From RU20A sp042610495 (GTDB lineage Bacteria > Pseudomonadota > Alphaproteobacteria > Rhizobiales > Rhizobiaceae): a stretch of DNA of 64,000 nt. The translations under genes were made by a program, and so were the position numbers. The DNA lies in assembly GCF_042610495.1 (NCBI RefSeq), contig NZ_JBHGAP010000012.1:62001-126000 (forward strand). Direction: 5' to 3'. Positions within the stretch are counted from its first letter, which is position 1, and every line of letters starts with the position of its first letter. The notes under the pieces are model-generated. The model was not told the origin of the DNA. It did no database searches and saw only the letters and a program-made list of their open reading frames with translations. Of the stretch, positions 8,950-17,716 are shown in pieces.

Positions 8950-9501
8950 ATGCCAATCCCCGGTATTCGCGGCATGGAGCACATCGGCTTCACCGTGCCT
9001 GACATTGACGAGGCCTGCGACTTCTTCGAAAAGATCCTCGGCGCGACGGTTCTCTATACGGCTGCAAAGGATTTCCGCGCCGACGGCACCTGGATGTACG
9101 ATCACCTCAACGTCGATCCGAGCTGCGTGATCAAGGAGTTCCGTTACGTCCGCCTCGGCAACGGCACCAACCTCGAGATCTTCCAGTACGAGGCGCCGGA
9201 CCAGGCCAAGACGCCACCGAAGAACAGCGACATCGGCGGCCATCACCTTGCCTTCTACGTTGACGACATGGATGCGGCCATCGCCTTCCTGAAGGCCAAC
9301 GGTGTGAAGGTGCTCGGCGAACCAACCTCCTACACGGAGGGGCCCAATCTCGGCCTGACCTGGTGCTACTTCATGGCCCCCTGGGGCATGCAGCTCGAAG
9401 TCGTCTCCGCACCGAAGGGTACCGTCTTCGACAATGAGGCCAAGGCTGCCGGCCGCATGCGGCTCTTCCATCCGGCCCACGTCGCCGAAACGGCCGTCTG
9501 A
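8950..9501 (+). CDS. VOC family protein (glyoxalase/bleomycin-resistance fold)
   Basis: A 183-residue protein made of two beta-alpha-beta-beta-beta modules. The first starts at MEHIGFTVPDIDEACDFFE and the second at GGHHLAFYVDDMDAAIAFLK; His in each opening strand and Glu in LQLEV- and NLEIF-type strands are candidate metal ligands. Members act as glyoxalases, epimerases or dioxygenases. It is 26 bp after the kinase and probably works on an intermediate of the same pathway, for example as an epimerase or in removing a reactive carbonyl; this is inference. Confidence 0.8.
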   Translation: MPIPGIRGMEHIGFTVPDIDEACDFFEKILGATVLYTAAKDFRADGTWMYDHLNVDPSCVIKEFRYVRLGNGTNLEIFQYEAPDQAKTPPKNSDIGGHHLAFYVDDMDAAIAFLKANGVKVLGEPTSYTEGPNLGLTWCYFMAPWGMQLEVVSAPKGTVFDNEAKAAGRMRLFHPAHVAETAV

Positions 9502-9622
9502 TCTTTCCGGTCATCCGCAACAATCCTCCTCCGCCTTGATGGCGGAGGATCGGCCACGCGCATGGCCAACGGAGAGTGGCTGCCGTTCCGTGCGCAGAAG
9601 ATCGGGGCAAGGAGACAGCATC

Positions 9623-9916
9623 ATGCCATTGACAGTCATTGCGACGCTTCGCGCGAAACAGGGGCTCGAGCAGGCCCTTTTCGACGCTCTGAAGGCCCTG
9701 TTGGCCCCGACCCGCGCCGAGGCCGGATGCGTGATCTACGACATGCACCGCTCGACCGAGGAGCCCGGCACCTTCAAGTTCTTCGAGATCTGGGAGAGCC
9801 GGCCCCATTGGGAGGCGCACATGCAGACGCCGCATCTGACAGCCTTCGCCGCCCGGCAGGCCGAGCTTGCCGAAAGCTGGGAACTCTTTGTTGGTGAAAA
9901 GGTCGAAGCGCCATGA
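9623..9916 (+). CDS. Antibiotic biosynthesis monooxygenase (ABM)/YgiN-like quinol monooxygenase
   Basis: A 97-residue single-domain ABM protein with a dimeric ferredoxin-like fold. Typical elements are the MPLTVIATLRAKQG strand, GCVIYDMHRS, FKFFEIWES and the HMQTPHL helix. AAGGAG lies 9 nt before the ATG. The stop codon overlaps the ATG of the next gene (ATGA at 9913-9916). Members oxidise quinols or act on aldehydes; the operon role is unknown. Confidence 0.85.
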   Translation: MPLTVIATLRAKQGLEQALFDALKALLAPTRAEAGCVIYDMHRSTEEPGTFKFFEIWESRPHWEAHMQTPHLTAFAARQAELAESWELFVGEKVEAP

Positions 9917-10605
9917 AAATTACCTTCTACGCCCATGCGAGCTTCCGGCTCGAAGCCGATGGCATCGCTATCGTCACGGATCCCTTCTCGCCGGAAAAAT
10001 CCGGCTTCGATCCGATAAACGAACCGGCCGACATCGTGCTGATGAGCTCGGATACCGATGACTTCCACTCCGACCCGAGCCATGTCAGGGGCGATCCCGT
10101 CGTCATCAACACGCTCGCCTTGCCACCCGAGGGCAAGACCGTGAAAGGCGTTCCCGTCCGGCCCTTCCCGGCCACCGAGAGCCTGACCTTCGACTACCAG
10201 ACAGAATATGGCCGCGATCCCGACGCCAATGCGCTCTACCTGTTTCGTCTCGGCGGTCTCGACGTGCTGCACATGGGCGATATCGGCACTGCCGTGCCGC
10301 AAGGCCATCTCGATGCCCTGAAGGGCAAGGTGGACCTGCTTCTGGCGCTGACCGGCGATCATGCCACCATCGCGCTGGCGGATCTCGACAGGGCAATCGC
10401 CGAGATCGGACCGCGCGCCGTCATCCCCATGCACTATTTCAGCCCTCGCGGCAGGCTGAAGATCGAGCCGGTCGAAAGCTTCCTTGCGCGTGTGCCGGCC
10501 GAAACCGTCACGCGCGTTGCAGGCGCCAGTGTCGAGATCGATCCGTCTCAGCTGCCGCCGCGCGGGGCGACGCCGAATATCTTCGTTCTCGAGCAGTCGC
10601 GCTGA
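9913..10605 (+). CDS. MBL-fold (UlaG-like) protein with degenerate first metal motif
   Basis: A 230-residue protein whose start (MKITFYAHASFRLEADG, then VTDPF) and end (HMGDIG, VIPMHYF) match the UlaG-like metallo-beta-lactamase fold. The expected HxHxDH motif after ADIVLMS is replaced by SDTDDFH, so several zinc ligands of the first site appear to be missing while the later Asp and His remain. It may use a different metal arrangement or be non-catalytic. Translation is coupled to the ABM gene by a 4-nt overlap. Confidence 0.75.
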   Translation: MKITFYAHASFRLEADGIAIVTDPFSPEKSGFDPINEPADIVLMSSDTDDFHSDPSHVRGDPVVINTLALPPEGKTVKGVPVRPFPATESLTFDYQTEYGRDPDANALYLFRLGGLDVLHMGDIGTAVPQGHLDALKGKVDLLLALTGDHATIALADLDRAIAEIGPRAVIPMHYFSPRGRLKIEPVESFLARVPAETVTRVAGASVEIDPSQLPPRGATPNIFVLEQSR

Positions 10606-10616
10606 GAGACAGCCCC

Positions 10617-11873
10617 ATGACCGACCCTGCCCTGATCCCCACCCATGCCCGCAACATGCGCCTCATCGGCTGGAGCGATCAGGGAGGACGGCCCGACGGC
10701 GTGCAGCTGATGGTGCATCGCGGCTACGCCTATGTCGGCCACATCTTTTCGAAGGGATTCAGCATCATCGATGTGCGGGACCCGACACGGCCACGGCCGA
10801 CCGGGTACATTGCCGCGCCGCCGAATACATGGACGCTGCATCTGCAGACCCATGACGATCTGCTTCTCGTGATCCACAACAAGGACATGTTCGCCCAGCC
10901 CGAGATGGCGGACGAGAAGGCCTACTACAAGGGTGCGGTCAGCAGCCACGCGAGGGCGGAGCTCTCCGGGCGCGACTGGTCCGCCGGCATGGCGGTCTAC
11001 GACATTTCCGTGCCGGACAAGCCGCGCCAGATCGGCTTCATGCCGGTCGAAGGCGCCGGCCTGCACCGGATCTGGTATGTCGGCGGGCGCTGGGCCTATG
11101 CGTCCGCGCTGCTCGACGGCTTCACCGACTACATGCTGATCACCATCGACATGCAGAACCCGGAAAAGCCCCTTCTGGCCGGACGCTTCTGGCTGCCCGG
11201 CATGAATGCGGCTGCGGGTGAGACGCCGGACTGGCCGTTGCCGAACGGCCGTTTCGGCCTGCATCACCCGATCGTGCATGGCGACATCGCCTATTGCAGC
11301 TGGCGCGATGCCTGCCTCGCCATCGTTGATGTCTCCGACCGGCACGATCCCAAGCTGATCGCGCGGAAGGTCTGGTCTCCCCCCTTCGGCGGCGGCACGC
11401 ACAATGCGCTTCCCCTTCCCGGCCGCGATCTTCTGGTCGTTGTCGATGAAACCGTGCTCGATCACCAGGAAGACGGCTTCAAGCCGGTCTGGATCTTCAA
11501 CAATGCGGTCAGGGGAAACCCGATCAGCATTGCCACCTGCCCGCCGCCCGACGAGACCGACTATCTTGCCGTCGGCGGTCATTTCGGGCCTCACAACATC
11601 CACGAAAACCGCCCCGGGACGTTCATCAGCGAAGAGCTGATCTTCGTCACCTACCAGAATGCCGGCGTCAGGGCTTACGACATCAGAGACCCCTTCCGCC
11701 CGCGCGAGGCGGGAGCGATCGTTCCGCCCCCGCCGCGCCGCATGGTCGATCCGCGACCCAACAGGGCACCGGTCCTGCACAGCGCCGATGTCCATGTCGA
11801 TCGCAATGGCCTTGTCTACTTCACCGACTTCAATGCCGGGCTCTGCATCGCCGAATACACGCCCGGCCCGTGA
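10617..11873 (+). CDS. LVIVD-repeat beta-propeller protein
   Basis: A 418-residue protein with repeated blades of the LVIVD type: GFSIIDVRDPTRP, GMAVYDISVPDKP, LAIVDVSDRHDP and GVRAYDIRDPFRP. No signal peptide is seen. Such propellers bind ligands or proteins, and some relatives appear in catabolic operons as suspected lactonases or hydrolases; no catalytic residues can be assigned here. It starts 11 bp after the MBL-like gene and is the last gene of the rightward operon. The SorC gene beyond it is convergent. Confidence 0.75.
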   Translation: MTDPALIPTHARNMRLIGWSDQGGRPDGVQLMVHRGYAYVGHIFSKGFSIIDVRDPTRPRPTGYIAAPPNTWTLHLQTHDDLLLVIHNKDMFAQPEMADEKAYYKGAVSSHARAELSGRDWSAGMAVYDISVPDKPRQIGFMPVEGAGLHRIWYVGGRWAYASALLDGFTDYMLITIDMQNPEKPLLAGRFWLPGMNAAAGETPDWPLPNGRFGLHHPIVHGDIAYCSWRDACLAIVDVSDRHDPKLIARKVWSPPFGGGTHNALPLPGRDLLVVVDETVLDHQEDGFKPVWIFNNAVRGNPISIATCPPPDETDYLAVGGHFGPHNIHENRPGTFISEELIFVTYQNAGVRAYDIRDPFRPREAGAIVPPPPRRMVDPRPNRAPVLHSADVHVDRNGLVYFTDFNAGLCIAEYTPGP

Positions 11874-11967
11874 GACCCGGAGTGGCGCAAGGCGCGGTGA
11901 TCCCGTGATCGAAGGAACCTGGAAGATGTTGCCTTGTCCATCGACACAGGCGGCTGGCGGTCCGGCG

Positions 11968-12960
11968 TCATCGGGTCTTGGCGGTGTCGTCGAGGTCAAC
12001 GAGCGCCTCTGCGGCGTCGCCGTCAATAATCAGGCCGTTGACGACACCGCTTTTCAGCAGCCCTCTTGCGGCGGCGGCCTTCTCCTGCCCTGCAATCAGC
12101 AGGATCACGGGAATTTTCATCAGGTCCTCGAAGCCAAGCGCGATTGTTCTCCGGTTGAGATCGTGGTCGATCTGGTTGCCTGCATTGTCGAAGAAAATTC
12201 CGTTGGTGTCGCCGACCGCCCCGCATGCCCGAAGACTGTCCAGTTCCGAACGGGAGATCATGCCCTGGCGCCGCAGGAGCGAGCTTTCCGTCAACTCGCC
12301 TGCGCTGATGAAGCAAACGGCAGCCGACCGGGCGATCTCGAGGGCTTTGACCACCGAGCGCTGCGACAGGAGGACGGCCCTGTCTTCGATCGTATCCGCG
12401 ATGAAGGGAACCGGCAGGAAGAAGCCTTCGCCGCCCGTGCGCCGCGCCAGAGCATGCACGACTTCGAAGGGATTGTAGGCGTTGTTTGCCGTCAGCGATC
12501 CCATGACGGAAATGAAGCGCGCGTGGGGCGCGCGCACGCCGGCAAGCTGAAGCGTCATCTGCTCGATCGTCCGGCCCCAGCCGGTTCCGATGGTGATCGG
12601 CTGCCCGTCCGAGAGAAGGGATTTCAAATGGTTGGCGGCGGCGACGCCGACAGCGCGGAAAGCAATCTGCTTTTGCGCGTCGCTCTCCACATCGCCGGCT
12701 TCCCGGAAGCCGAAGGCCGGAGTGGAGATGCAGAAATCGAGCCCGAAACGCTCGCGCAACCGGTCTTCCACGGGCAGCATGCCGACCCGTTGATGGTCGA
12801 TGGAAATGCTGACCAATCCGCTGTCGCGCGCTTCGGACAGCATCTTGTTGACGCGCGCCCGGGTGATCCCGAGCCGTGTTGCCGTCTGTTCCTGGTTCAG
12901 TCCTCCCACGTAGTAGAACCACGCGGCGCGCACCATCAGGGCCTCTTCGCTATCCTGCAT
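11968..12960 (-). CDS. SorC/DeoR-type sugar-binding transcriptional regulator
   Basis: A 330-residue regulator of the SorC family. The N-terminal HTH is visible in GGLNQEQTATRLGITRARVNKMLSEA (in parts, residues 18-45), and the large C-terminal effector domain (about 60-320) resembles an isomerase fold that binds a phosphorylated sugar, with GTGWGRTIEQM, SMGSLT-like and GMISRSEL segments. It is transcribed away from the ribose-type ABC operon at 13101 across a 140-bp gap with an 8-bp inverted repeat, so it most likely controls that operon and itself, with a sugar phosphate from the kinase at 20665 as possible effector. Confidence 0.87.
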   Translation of the reverse strand: MQDSEEALMVRAAWFYYVGGLNQEQTATRLGITRARVNKMLSEARDSGLVSISIDHQRVGMLPVEDRLRERFGLDFCISTPAFGFREAGDVESDAQKQIAFRAVGVAAANHLKSLLSDGQPITIGTGWGRTIEQMTLQLAGVRAPHARFISVMGSLTANNAYNPFEVVHALARRTGGEGFFLPVPFIADTIEDRAVLLSQRSVVKALEIARSAAVCFISAGELTESSLLRRQGMISRSELDSLRACGAVGDTNGIFFDNAGNQIDHDLNRRTIALGFEDLMKIPVILLIAGQEKAAAARGLLKSGVVNGLIIDGDAAEALVDLDDTAKTR

Positions 12961-12974
12961 TCCATATCCCCCAT

Positions 12975-13009
12975 CGATACAAATGTATTTCTATTTGACA
13001 ATTGTATCG
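12975..13009. promoter_or_regulatory. Inverted repeat, probable SorC operator
   Basis: Perfect 8-bp arms CGATACAA (12975-12982) and TTGTATCG (13002-13009) with a 19-nt spacer lie between the divergent SorC gene and the ABC operon. The spacer contains a TTGACA -35 element, which would let a bound regulator block the rightward promoter. Confidence 0.55.
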
Positions 13010-13024
13010 GCCTCAACATAGGTT
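12995..13024 (+). promoter_or_regulatory. Probable sigma-70-type promoter of the ribose-type ABC operon
   Basis: TTGACA at 12995-13000 is a consensus -35. A weak -10 (TAGGTT at 13019-13024, 18-nt spacer) follows, about 75 nt before the ATG at 13101. The -35 lies between the arms of the SorC inverted repeat. Confidence 0.45.
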
Positions 13025-13100
13025 TCGTCCATTCGCTGTCTAATGATCGCGAATGGAAAAGCGGGTCAATGTGGAGGGCCCGCATGCGGAGGAGAACGCA

Positions 13101-14048
13101 ATGATCAAATTTCTGTCGCGGATGGCTGCTGCCACCGCCATGACACTTCTCATGGGCGCTGCCGGCGCCAGCGCCATGGACGTCGCCTGGGTCCATGCCA
13201 ATGCAGCGGCGCAATCCGAACAGCGCGTGAAGGCCGGCTTCGACGCCTGGCTGAAGGAAAAGGGCAAGGACTGGAAGGTCAGCCTGCTCGACAGCGGCGG
13301 TTCGGGCGAGCGCACGGCATCCAACCTGCAGGACGCAGCCTCGCGCGGCGTGGATGCCATCGTCATCACCATGGCCGATCTGCGTGCATCGCGCGCCGCC
13401 CTCGATCAGGCCATTGCTGCCAAGATTCCGGTCTTTACCGTCGACAGCGGATACGTCACCGGCGTGATGGTCGACATCACGACGAACAACTGGGCCATGT
13501 CCTCGAGCGTTTCCCCCTATCTGCTGAACGAGCTCGGCGGAAAGGGCAACATCATCTTCCTGCGCATGGCCGAGCATCACGGCACCCGCAAGCGCGGCGA
13601 CGTGATGGAGACGATCCTCAAGGAATATCCCGACATCAAGGTGCTGGCCGAGCACAACATCGACTACACCGCCTTCTTCGAAGACACGACATCCACCATG
13701 CAGGACTATGCCGCACGGTTCGGCGACCAGATCAATGCCGTCTGGGCGCCGTGGGATGAGCCGGCGCAGGCTGCGATCAATGCCCTGACGGCGGCAGGCT
13801 TGAAGAATGTGAAGGTCATCGGCATCGACGGACACCCCCAGGCCGTCGCAGAGGTCTGCAAGCCGGACAGCATGATGATCGCCACCGTCAGCCAGCCTTT
13901 CGAAAAGATGGGTGGACAGATCGGCGACTGGATCGAGGCGATCGTCGAGAAGAAGGAAGATCCGGCCAAGGTCATCCCTTCCAAGACGGTCTATCTCGAC
14001 GCACCGCTCGTGACCAAGCAGAACTGCAAGGACTTCCTTCCGAAGTGA
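13101..14048 (+). CDS. Ribose-type sugar ABC transporter substrate-binding protein
   Basis: A 315-residue periplasmic binding protein of the RbsB-like class (type 1 periplasmic fold). It has a Sec signal peptide (MIKFLSRMAAATAM..., cleavage near GASA before MDVAW), then GFDAWLKEKG, DSGGSGERTASN and DAIVITMAD in the usual order. The start at 13101 has GGAGGAG upstream; the open frame before it adds unrelated residues. It heads a CUT2-type transporter (ATPase at 14117, permease at 15628) and is divergent from the SorC regulator. The ligand is probably a monosaccharide, sugar acid or polyol. Confidence 0.87.
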   Translation: MIKFLSRMAAATAMTLLMGAAGASAMDVAWVHANAAAQSEQRVKAGFDAWLKEKGKDWKVSLLDSGGSGERTASNLQDAASRGVDAIVITMADLRASRAALDQAIAAKIPVFTVDSGYVTGVMVDITTNNWAMSSSVSPYLLNELGGKGNIIFLRMAEHHGTRKRGDVMETILKEYPDIKVLAEHNIDYTAFFEDTTSTMQDYAARFGDQINAVWAPWDEPAQAAINALTAAGLKNVKVIGIDGHPQAVAEVCKPDSMMIATVSQPFEKMGGQIGDWIEAIVEKKEDPAKVIPSKTVYLDAPLVTKQNCKDFLPK

Positions 14049-14055
14049 TCTGAAG

Positions 14056-14083
14056 GCCGGTCCGGGCGAAGGCCTGGACCGGC
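14056..14083 (+). other. Intercistronic hairpin after binding-protein gene
   Basis: GCCGGTCC (14056-14063) and GGACCGGC (14076-14083) form a perfect 8-bp stem with a 12-nt loop, starting 7 nt after the binding-protein stop. There is no T tract, so mRNA stabilisation or partial attenuation is more likely than full termination. Confidence 0.5.
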
Positions 14084-14116
14084 TGTCATCCGAAGATGCG
14101 CAAGGAAAGGACGTCC

Positions 14117-15631
14117 ATGTCCGTCAGTCTATCCGGAATCGTCATGCAGTACCCCGGTACGCGCGCGCTCGATGCCGTCTCCGTCGACTTTCGCTTCACC
14201 GAGGTCCACGGCCTGATCGGTGAAAACGGCGCGGGCAAGACGACACTCGTCAGCATTCTCGGCGGCAGCCGGCAGCCGACTGCGGGATCGATCACGATCG
14301 ATGGCACGCCTGTCACCTTGCACAGCCCAGGCGATGCATTGCGCAAGGGTATCGCGCATGTCTCCCAGGAGGGTAGCCTCGTCCCGGGTTTGAGCGGAGC
14401 CCAGAATATCCTGCTTGGCGATGAACCCAAGCTGGGCTTCGGCATCATCAACAAGGCGAAACTGCGCCAGCGTGCCCGCGACCTTGCCAGCCGCTGGTTT
14501 CCGCAGTTGGAGATCGATCTGGATGCATCCGTGGAAAGCCTGCCCATGGCCGACCAGAAGGTCATCGAGATCGTCCGCGCGCTGCGCGGCGACATCCGTC
14601 TGCTCATTCTGGACGAACCGACCGCCACACTTCCCGCCCGCGAAAAGGAAAGTCTCTGGAGCATCATCCGGACCTTGCCCTCCAAGGGCGTCGGCATCGT
14701 TCTGATCAGCCACTTCCTTTCGGAGATCAAGGCGCTCAGCGATCGCGTGACGGTCCTGCGCGATGGCCGTCACGTCGCTACCCTTGCCGCGGCCGAGACC
14801 AGCGAGGCGCAACTGATCGACATGATGCTGCAGCGCGCTGGCAACGCCGAGGCGGCGATGACCGGGACCGTGGGCTCGGCAAGAACCGGCGAGACCGTTC
14901 TCGACATTCGCGACTGGAAGGCCGGCCATATCAGCGTCAGGGAGTTTTCGATCCGCGCCGGCGAAATCGTTGGTCTCATCGGCCTGACCGGCGCGGGGCA
15001 CTTCGGCTTTGCCCGGACGCTTTACACGGGAACCGCTGCCACGGCCGGGACCTATCGTTTCCTCGGAGAGGATATGAAGCGGGTCGATGCGCGCACCATG
15101 CAGCGCAAGGGCGTCGCCTTCATTCCCGACCAGCGCATGGAAAACGCCCTGATCGGCGAGTGGGACGTGCGCGAGAACCTGGCGATGGTCCACCCCGGCC
15201 ATGCGGCGGTGAGCGCCACCGGCGTGATTTCCCCGGCCCGGGAGGCGCGGGAGGCCAAGGCGATGATGTCGCTTCTCAATGTGAAGGCCCATTCGCACAG
15301 GCAGATGATCAAGGATCTGAGCGGCGGCAACAAGCAGAAGGTGTCCATCGGCAAGTGGCTCTACGGCGCCGGCGACCGCTATCGACTGATGATCTTCGTC
15401 GAACCCACGGAAGGTGTCGATATCGGCGCCAAGCGCGAGATCCACGCCCATTTGCGGCGGCTTGCAGCGCAAGGGGCAGCGGTCATCGTCGCCTCGTCCG
15501 ATCTTCTTGAAATTGCCGCCGTCGCCGACCGCGTCATCCCCTTCGTCAATGGAGAGGCCGCTCCCGGCCTCGATCGTCCGGCCTTTTCCGAGGCACGATT
15601 CATTTCCGCCATGGCAGGAGTTTCCCCATGA
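14117..15631 (+). CDS. Ribose-type sugar ABC transporter ATP-binding protein (RbsA/MglA type)
   Basis: A 504-residue protein with two fused nucleotide-binding domains, as in CUT2 transporters. The first domain has Walker A GENGAGKTT (35-43) and Walker B LLILDEPT. The second is degenerate, as is common in the family: GLTGAGHFGF stands in place of Walker A, the signature is LSGGNKQKVSIGK, and Walker B reads RLMIFVEPTEGVDIG, with Val where Asp is usual. The first site is therefore likely to do most of the hydrolysis. The start at 14117 is preceded by AAGGAAAGG. Its stop overlaps the permease start by 4 nt. Confidence 0.88.
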   Translation: MSVSLSGIVMQYPGTRALDAVSVDFRFTEVHGLIGENGAGKTTLVSILGGSRQPTAGSITIDGTPVTLHSPGDALRKGIAHVSQEGSLVPGLSGAQNILLGDEPKLGFGIINKAKLRQRARDLASRWFPQLEIDLDASVESLPMADQKVIEIVRALRGDIRLLILDEPTATLPAREKESLWSIIRTLPSKGVGIVLISHFLSEIKALSDRVTVLRDGRHVATLAAAETSEAQLIDMMLQRAGNAEAAMTGTVGSARTGETVLDIRDWKAGHISVREFSIRAGEIVGLIGLTGAGHFGFARTLYTGTAATAGTYRFLGEDMKRVDARTMQRKGVAFIPDQRMENALIGEWDVRENLAMVHPGHAAVSATGVISPAREAREAKAMMSLLNVKAHSHRQMIKDLSGGNKQKVSIGKWLYGAGDRYRLMIFVEPTEGVDIGAKREIHAHLRRLAAQGAAVIVASSDLLEIAAVADRVIPFVNGEAAPGLDRPAFSEARFISAMAGVSP

Positions 15632-16629
15632 CCGCCAACTCCCCGGTCTCGTCCGGAACCGCCCGTCCGGGCGTCGCCCCTTCCGGCCCCGCGCGCCGCG
15701 ACTGGATGCTGAAATACAGCACGCTGTTTGCCCTTGTGTTTCTCTTCCTCGGTTTTGCGCTGACGGTCGATCGCTTCCTCACCGCATCCAATCTGCTCAA
15801 CATCATCCAGCAGATCTCGATGCTCACCATCGTCGGCGCGGGTCTCACCTTCGGCTTCGCGGCCCGCGAAATGGATCTCTCGGTCGGCTACATGGTCGGG
15901 CTTTCCGGAATCCTCGTGCCGCTGCTGCTGATTTCCGGCACGTCCCTTCCGCTTGCGCTTCTGGCAGGCATCGCTGCCGGCTTCGCCGTCGGTGCTGTCA
16001 ATTCGGCACTGGTCACGCTCGTCGGCGTGCCCTCGCTGATCGCCACGCTTGCGACCGGATCAATCCTCTACGGCATGAACTTCCTGATGACGGGTGGCCG
16101 GGCCATCTATGGCGGCCTGCCCGAGGAATACCTGTTCCTGGGCCAGGGCCAGATATTCGGCATTCCGGTCCTTGCCTATTTCATGGCGGGCTTTGTCGCG
16201 CTCGCCTGGTTCCTGATGGAGCGCACGATTTTCGGCCGCTACATCTATGCGGTGGGCGGCAATCTGAAGGCCGCGGAACTGTCCGGCGTCAATGGCCGCT
16301 TCTACCGGGCGGCGGCGATGATCGTCTGCAGCGTGTTTGCCGGGATCGCCGGCGCGCTTCTTGCCGCACGTCTGGGATCCGGCCAACCGAACGCCGGGGA
16401 GCGCTACCTTCTGGACGGACTGGCCACCGTGTTCATCGGCATGACGATGTTCCGGCCTGGAACGGCGACGATCGCGGGCACCTTCTTCGGTGCGCTCTTC
16501 ATCGGCGTCATCAACAATGGCCTCAACCTCATCGGCATGGACACCTACATCCAGAGCATCGTCAAAGGCCTCATCATCCTGGTCGCGGTAGCGATCGTTT
16601 CCCGCACCACAAAGCTCAAGCTTCTCTGA
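15628..16629 (+). CDS. Ribose-type sugar ABC transporter permease (RbsC type)
   Basis: A 333-residue inner-membrane protein with about nine hydrophobic segments starting near residue 32, after a proline- and alanine-rich cytoplasmic N-terminus. Family features include LTFGFAAREMDLSVG, AVNSALVTLVGVPSLIATLA and GTFFGALFIGVINNGLNLIG. It works as a homodimer with the 14117 ATPase. The ATGA overlap with that gene indicates coupled translation; the E1 alpha gene follows 19 bp later, so the dehydrogenase genes are probably on the same mRNA. Confidence 0.88.
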   Translation: MTANSPVSSGTARPGVAPSGPARRDWMLKYSTLFALVFLFLGFALTVDRFLTASNLLNIIQQISMLTIVGAGLTFGFAAREMDLSVGYMVGLSGILVPLLLISGTSLPLALLAGIAAGFAVGAVNSALVTLVGVPSLIATLATGSILYGMNFLMTGGRAIYGGLPEEYLFLGQGQIFGIPVLAYFMAGFVALAWFLMERTIFGRYIYAVGGNLKAAELSGVNGRFYRAAAMIVCSVFAGIAGALLAARLGSGQPNAGERYLLDGLATVFIGMTMFRPGTATIAGTFFGALFIGVINNGLNLIGMDTYIQSIVKGLIILVAVAIVSRTTKLKLL

Positions 16630-16648
16630 GATCGAGGACGGCAGACCC

Positions 16649-17716
16649 ATGACCACCACACCCGAAGCGACAGGCCAAGCCAGGCCAACAGGCGCGCCAT
16701 CCAATTCCAATCTGCTGGATCTCTACCGCACCATGCGGCGCATTCGCACCTTCGAAGAGCGCGTCGGCGAACTCTTCATTCGCGGCCAGTCGGCCGGGTC
16801 GATGCTCCATCTCTCGATCGGGGAGGAATCGACTGCGGCCGGCGTGTGCGATGCCATGCAGCCGCAGGATACCTTCACGACCCATCACCGTGGCCACGGC
16901 ATCTTTCTGGCGCGCGGCGCCGACCCCCGGCAGATGATGGCCGAGATCGCCGGCAAGGAGACCGGCTACTGCAAGGGCAAGGGCGGATCCATGCATATCG
17001 CCGACATGGCGCTCGGACATCTGGGTGCCAACGCCATCGTCGGCGGCGGCATTCCGGCGGTCGTCGGAGCCGGCCTGTCGTCCAAGCGCTTGAAGAAGGA
17101 ATCCGTCTCCATCGCGTTCTTCGGCGATGGCGCCATGCAGCAGGGTATCCTCTACGAGAGCATGAACATGGCCGCGCTCTGGGATCTGCCGGTGCTGTTC
17201 GTGTGCATCAACAACCAGTACGGCATGGGCACGCGCGTCGACCAGGCCACCCGCAACACGGCCTTCGACCAGCGTGCGAAGGCCTTTGGGCTCAACGGCG
17301 CCGTTGTGGACGGGCTGGACGTCGAGGCCGTGCAATCGGCCGCACGCTGGCTGATCGACGACGCACGGGCCGGCAAGCCGGGTTTTCTGTCGATCGATGT
17401 CTACCGCTTCTTCGGCCACGCGCGCATGGACAAGAGCCCCTACCGGCAGGAAGAGGAGGAACTGGAAGGCCGCAAGAAGGACCCCGTCCATTTTGCCCGT
17501 GATCGGCTGATCAAGACCGGCCTCGAAACGGAAGCGGCGCTCGATGACCTCGACAGGGCGATCGCCGTGGAGATGGACGCCACCATAGACTTTGCCGTTG
17601 AGTCGAAGGCCCCTCCGCTCACCTCGATGTTCCGCGATGTCTACGCGGTCGGCGAGCCGGAACCGGAGCCCGTCAGAACCCGGATCGACCGCGTACTTGC
17701 CAGGGATGAAGCATGA
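16649..17716 (+). CDS. Thiamine-diphosphate-dependent dehydrogenase E1 alpha subunit (acetoin/pyruvate dehydrogenase type)
   Basis: A 355-residue E1 alpha subunit. The ThDP-binding motif is visible as FFGDGAMQQG followed by CINNQYG; other family marks are GKETGYCKGKGGSMHI and FFGHARMDKSPYR. With the beta subunit it would decarboxylate a 2-oxo acid or cleave a 2-hydroxyketone such as acetoin and pass the acyl group to lipoyl-E2. Its length and partners match acetoin dehydrogenase systems better than housekeeping pyruvate dehydrogenase. It lies in a sugar ABC operon, so the true substrate may be a sugar-derived ketone. Confidence 0.83.
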   Translation: MTTTPEATGQARPTGAPSNSNLLDLYRTMRRIRTFEERVGELFIRGQSAGSMLHLSIGEESTAAGVCDAMQPQDTFTTHHRGHGIFLARGADPRQMMAEIAGKETGYCKGKGGSMHIADMALGHLGANAIVGGGIPAVVGAGLSSKRLKKESVSIAFFGDGAMQQGILYESMNMAALWDLPVLFVCINNQYGMGTRVDQATRNTAFDQRAKAFGLNGAVVDGLDVEAVQSAARWLIDDARAGKPGFLSIDVYRFFGHARMDKSPYRQEEEELEGRKKDPVHFARDRLIKTGLETEAALDDLDRAIAVEMDATIDFAVESKAPPLTSMFRDVYAVGEPEPEPVRTRIDRVLARDEA

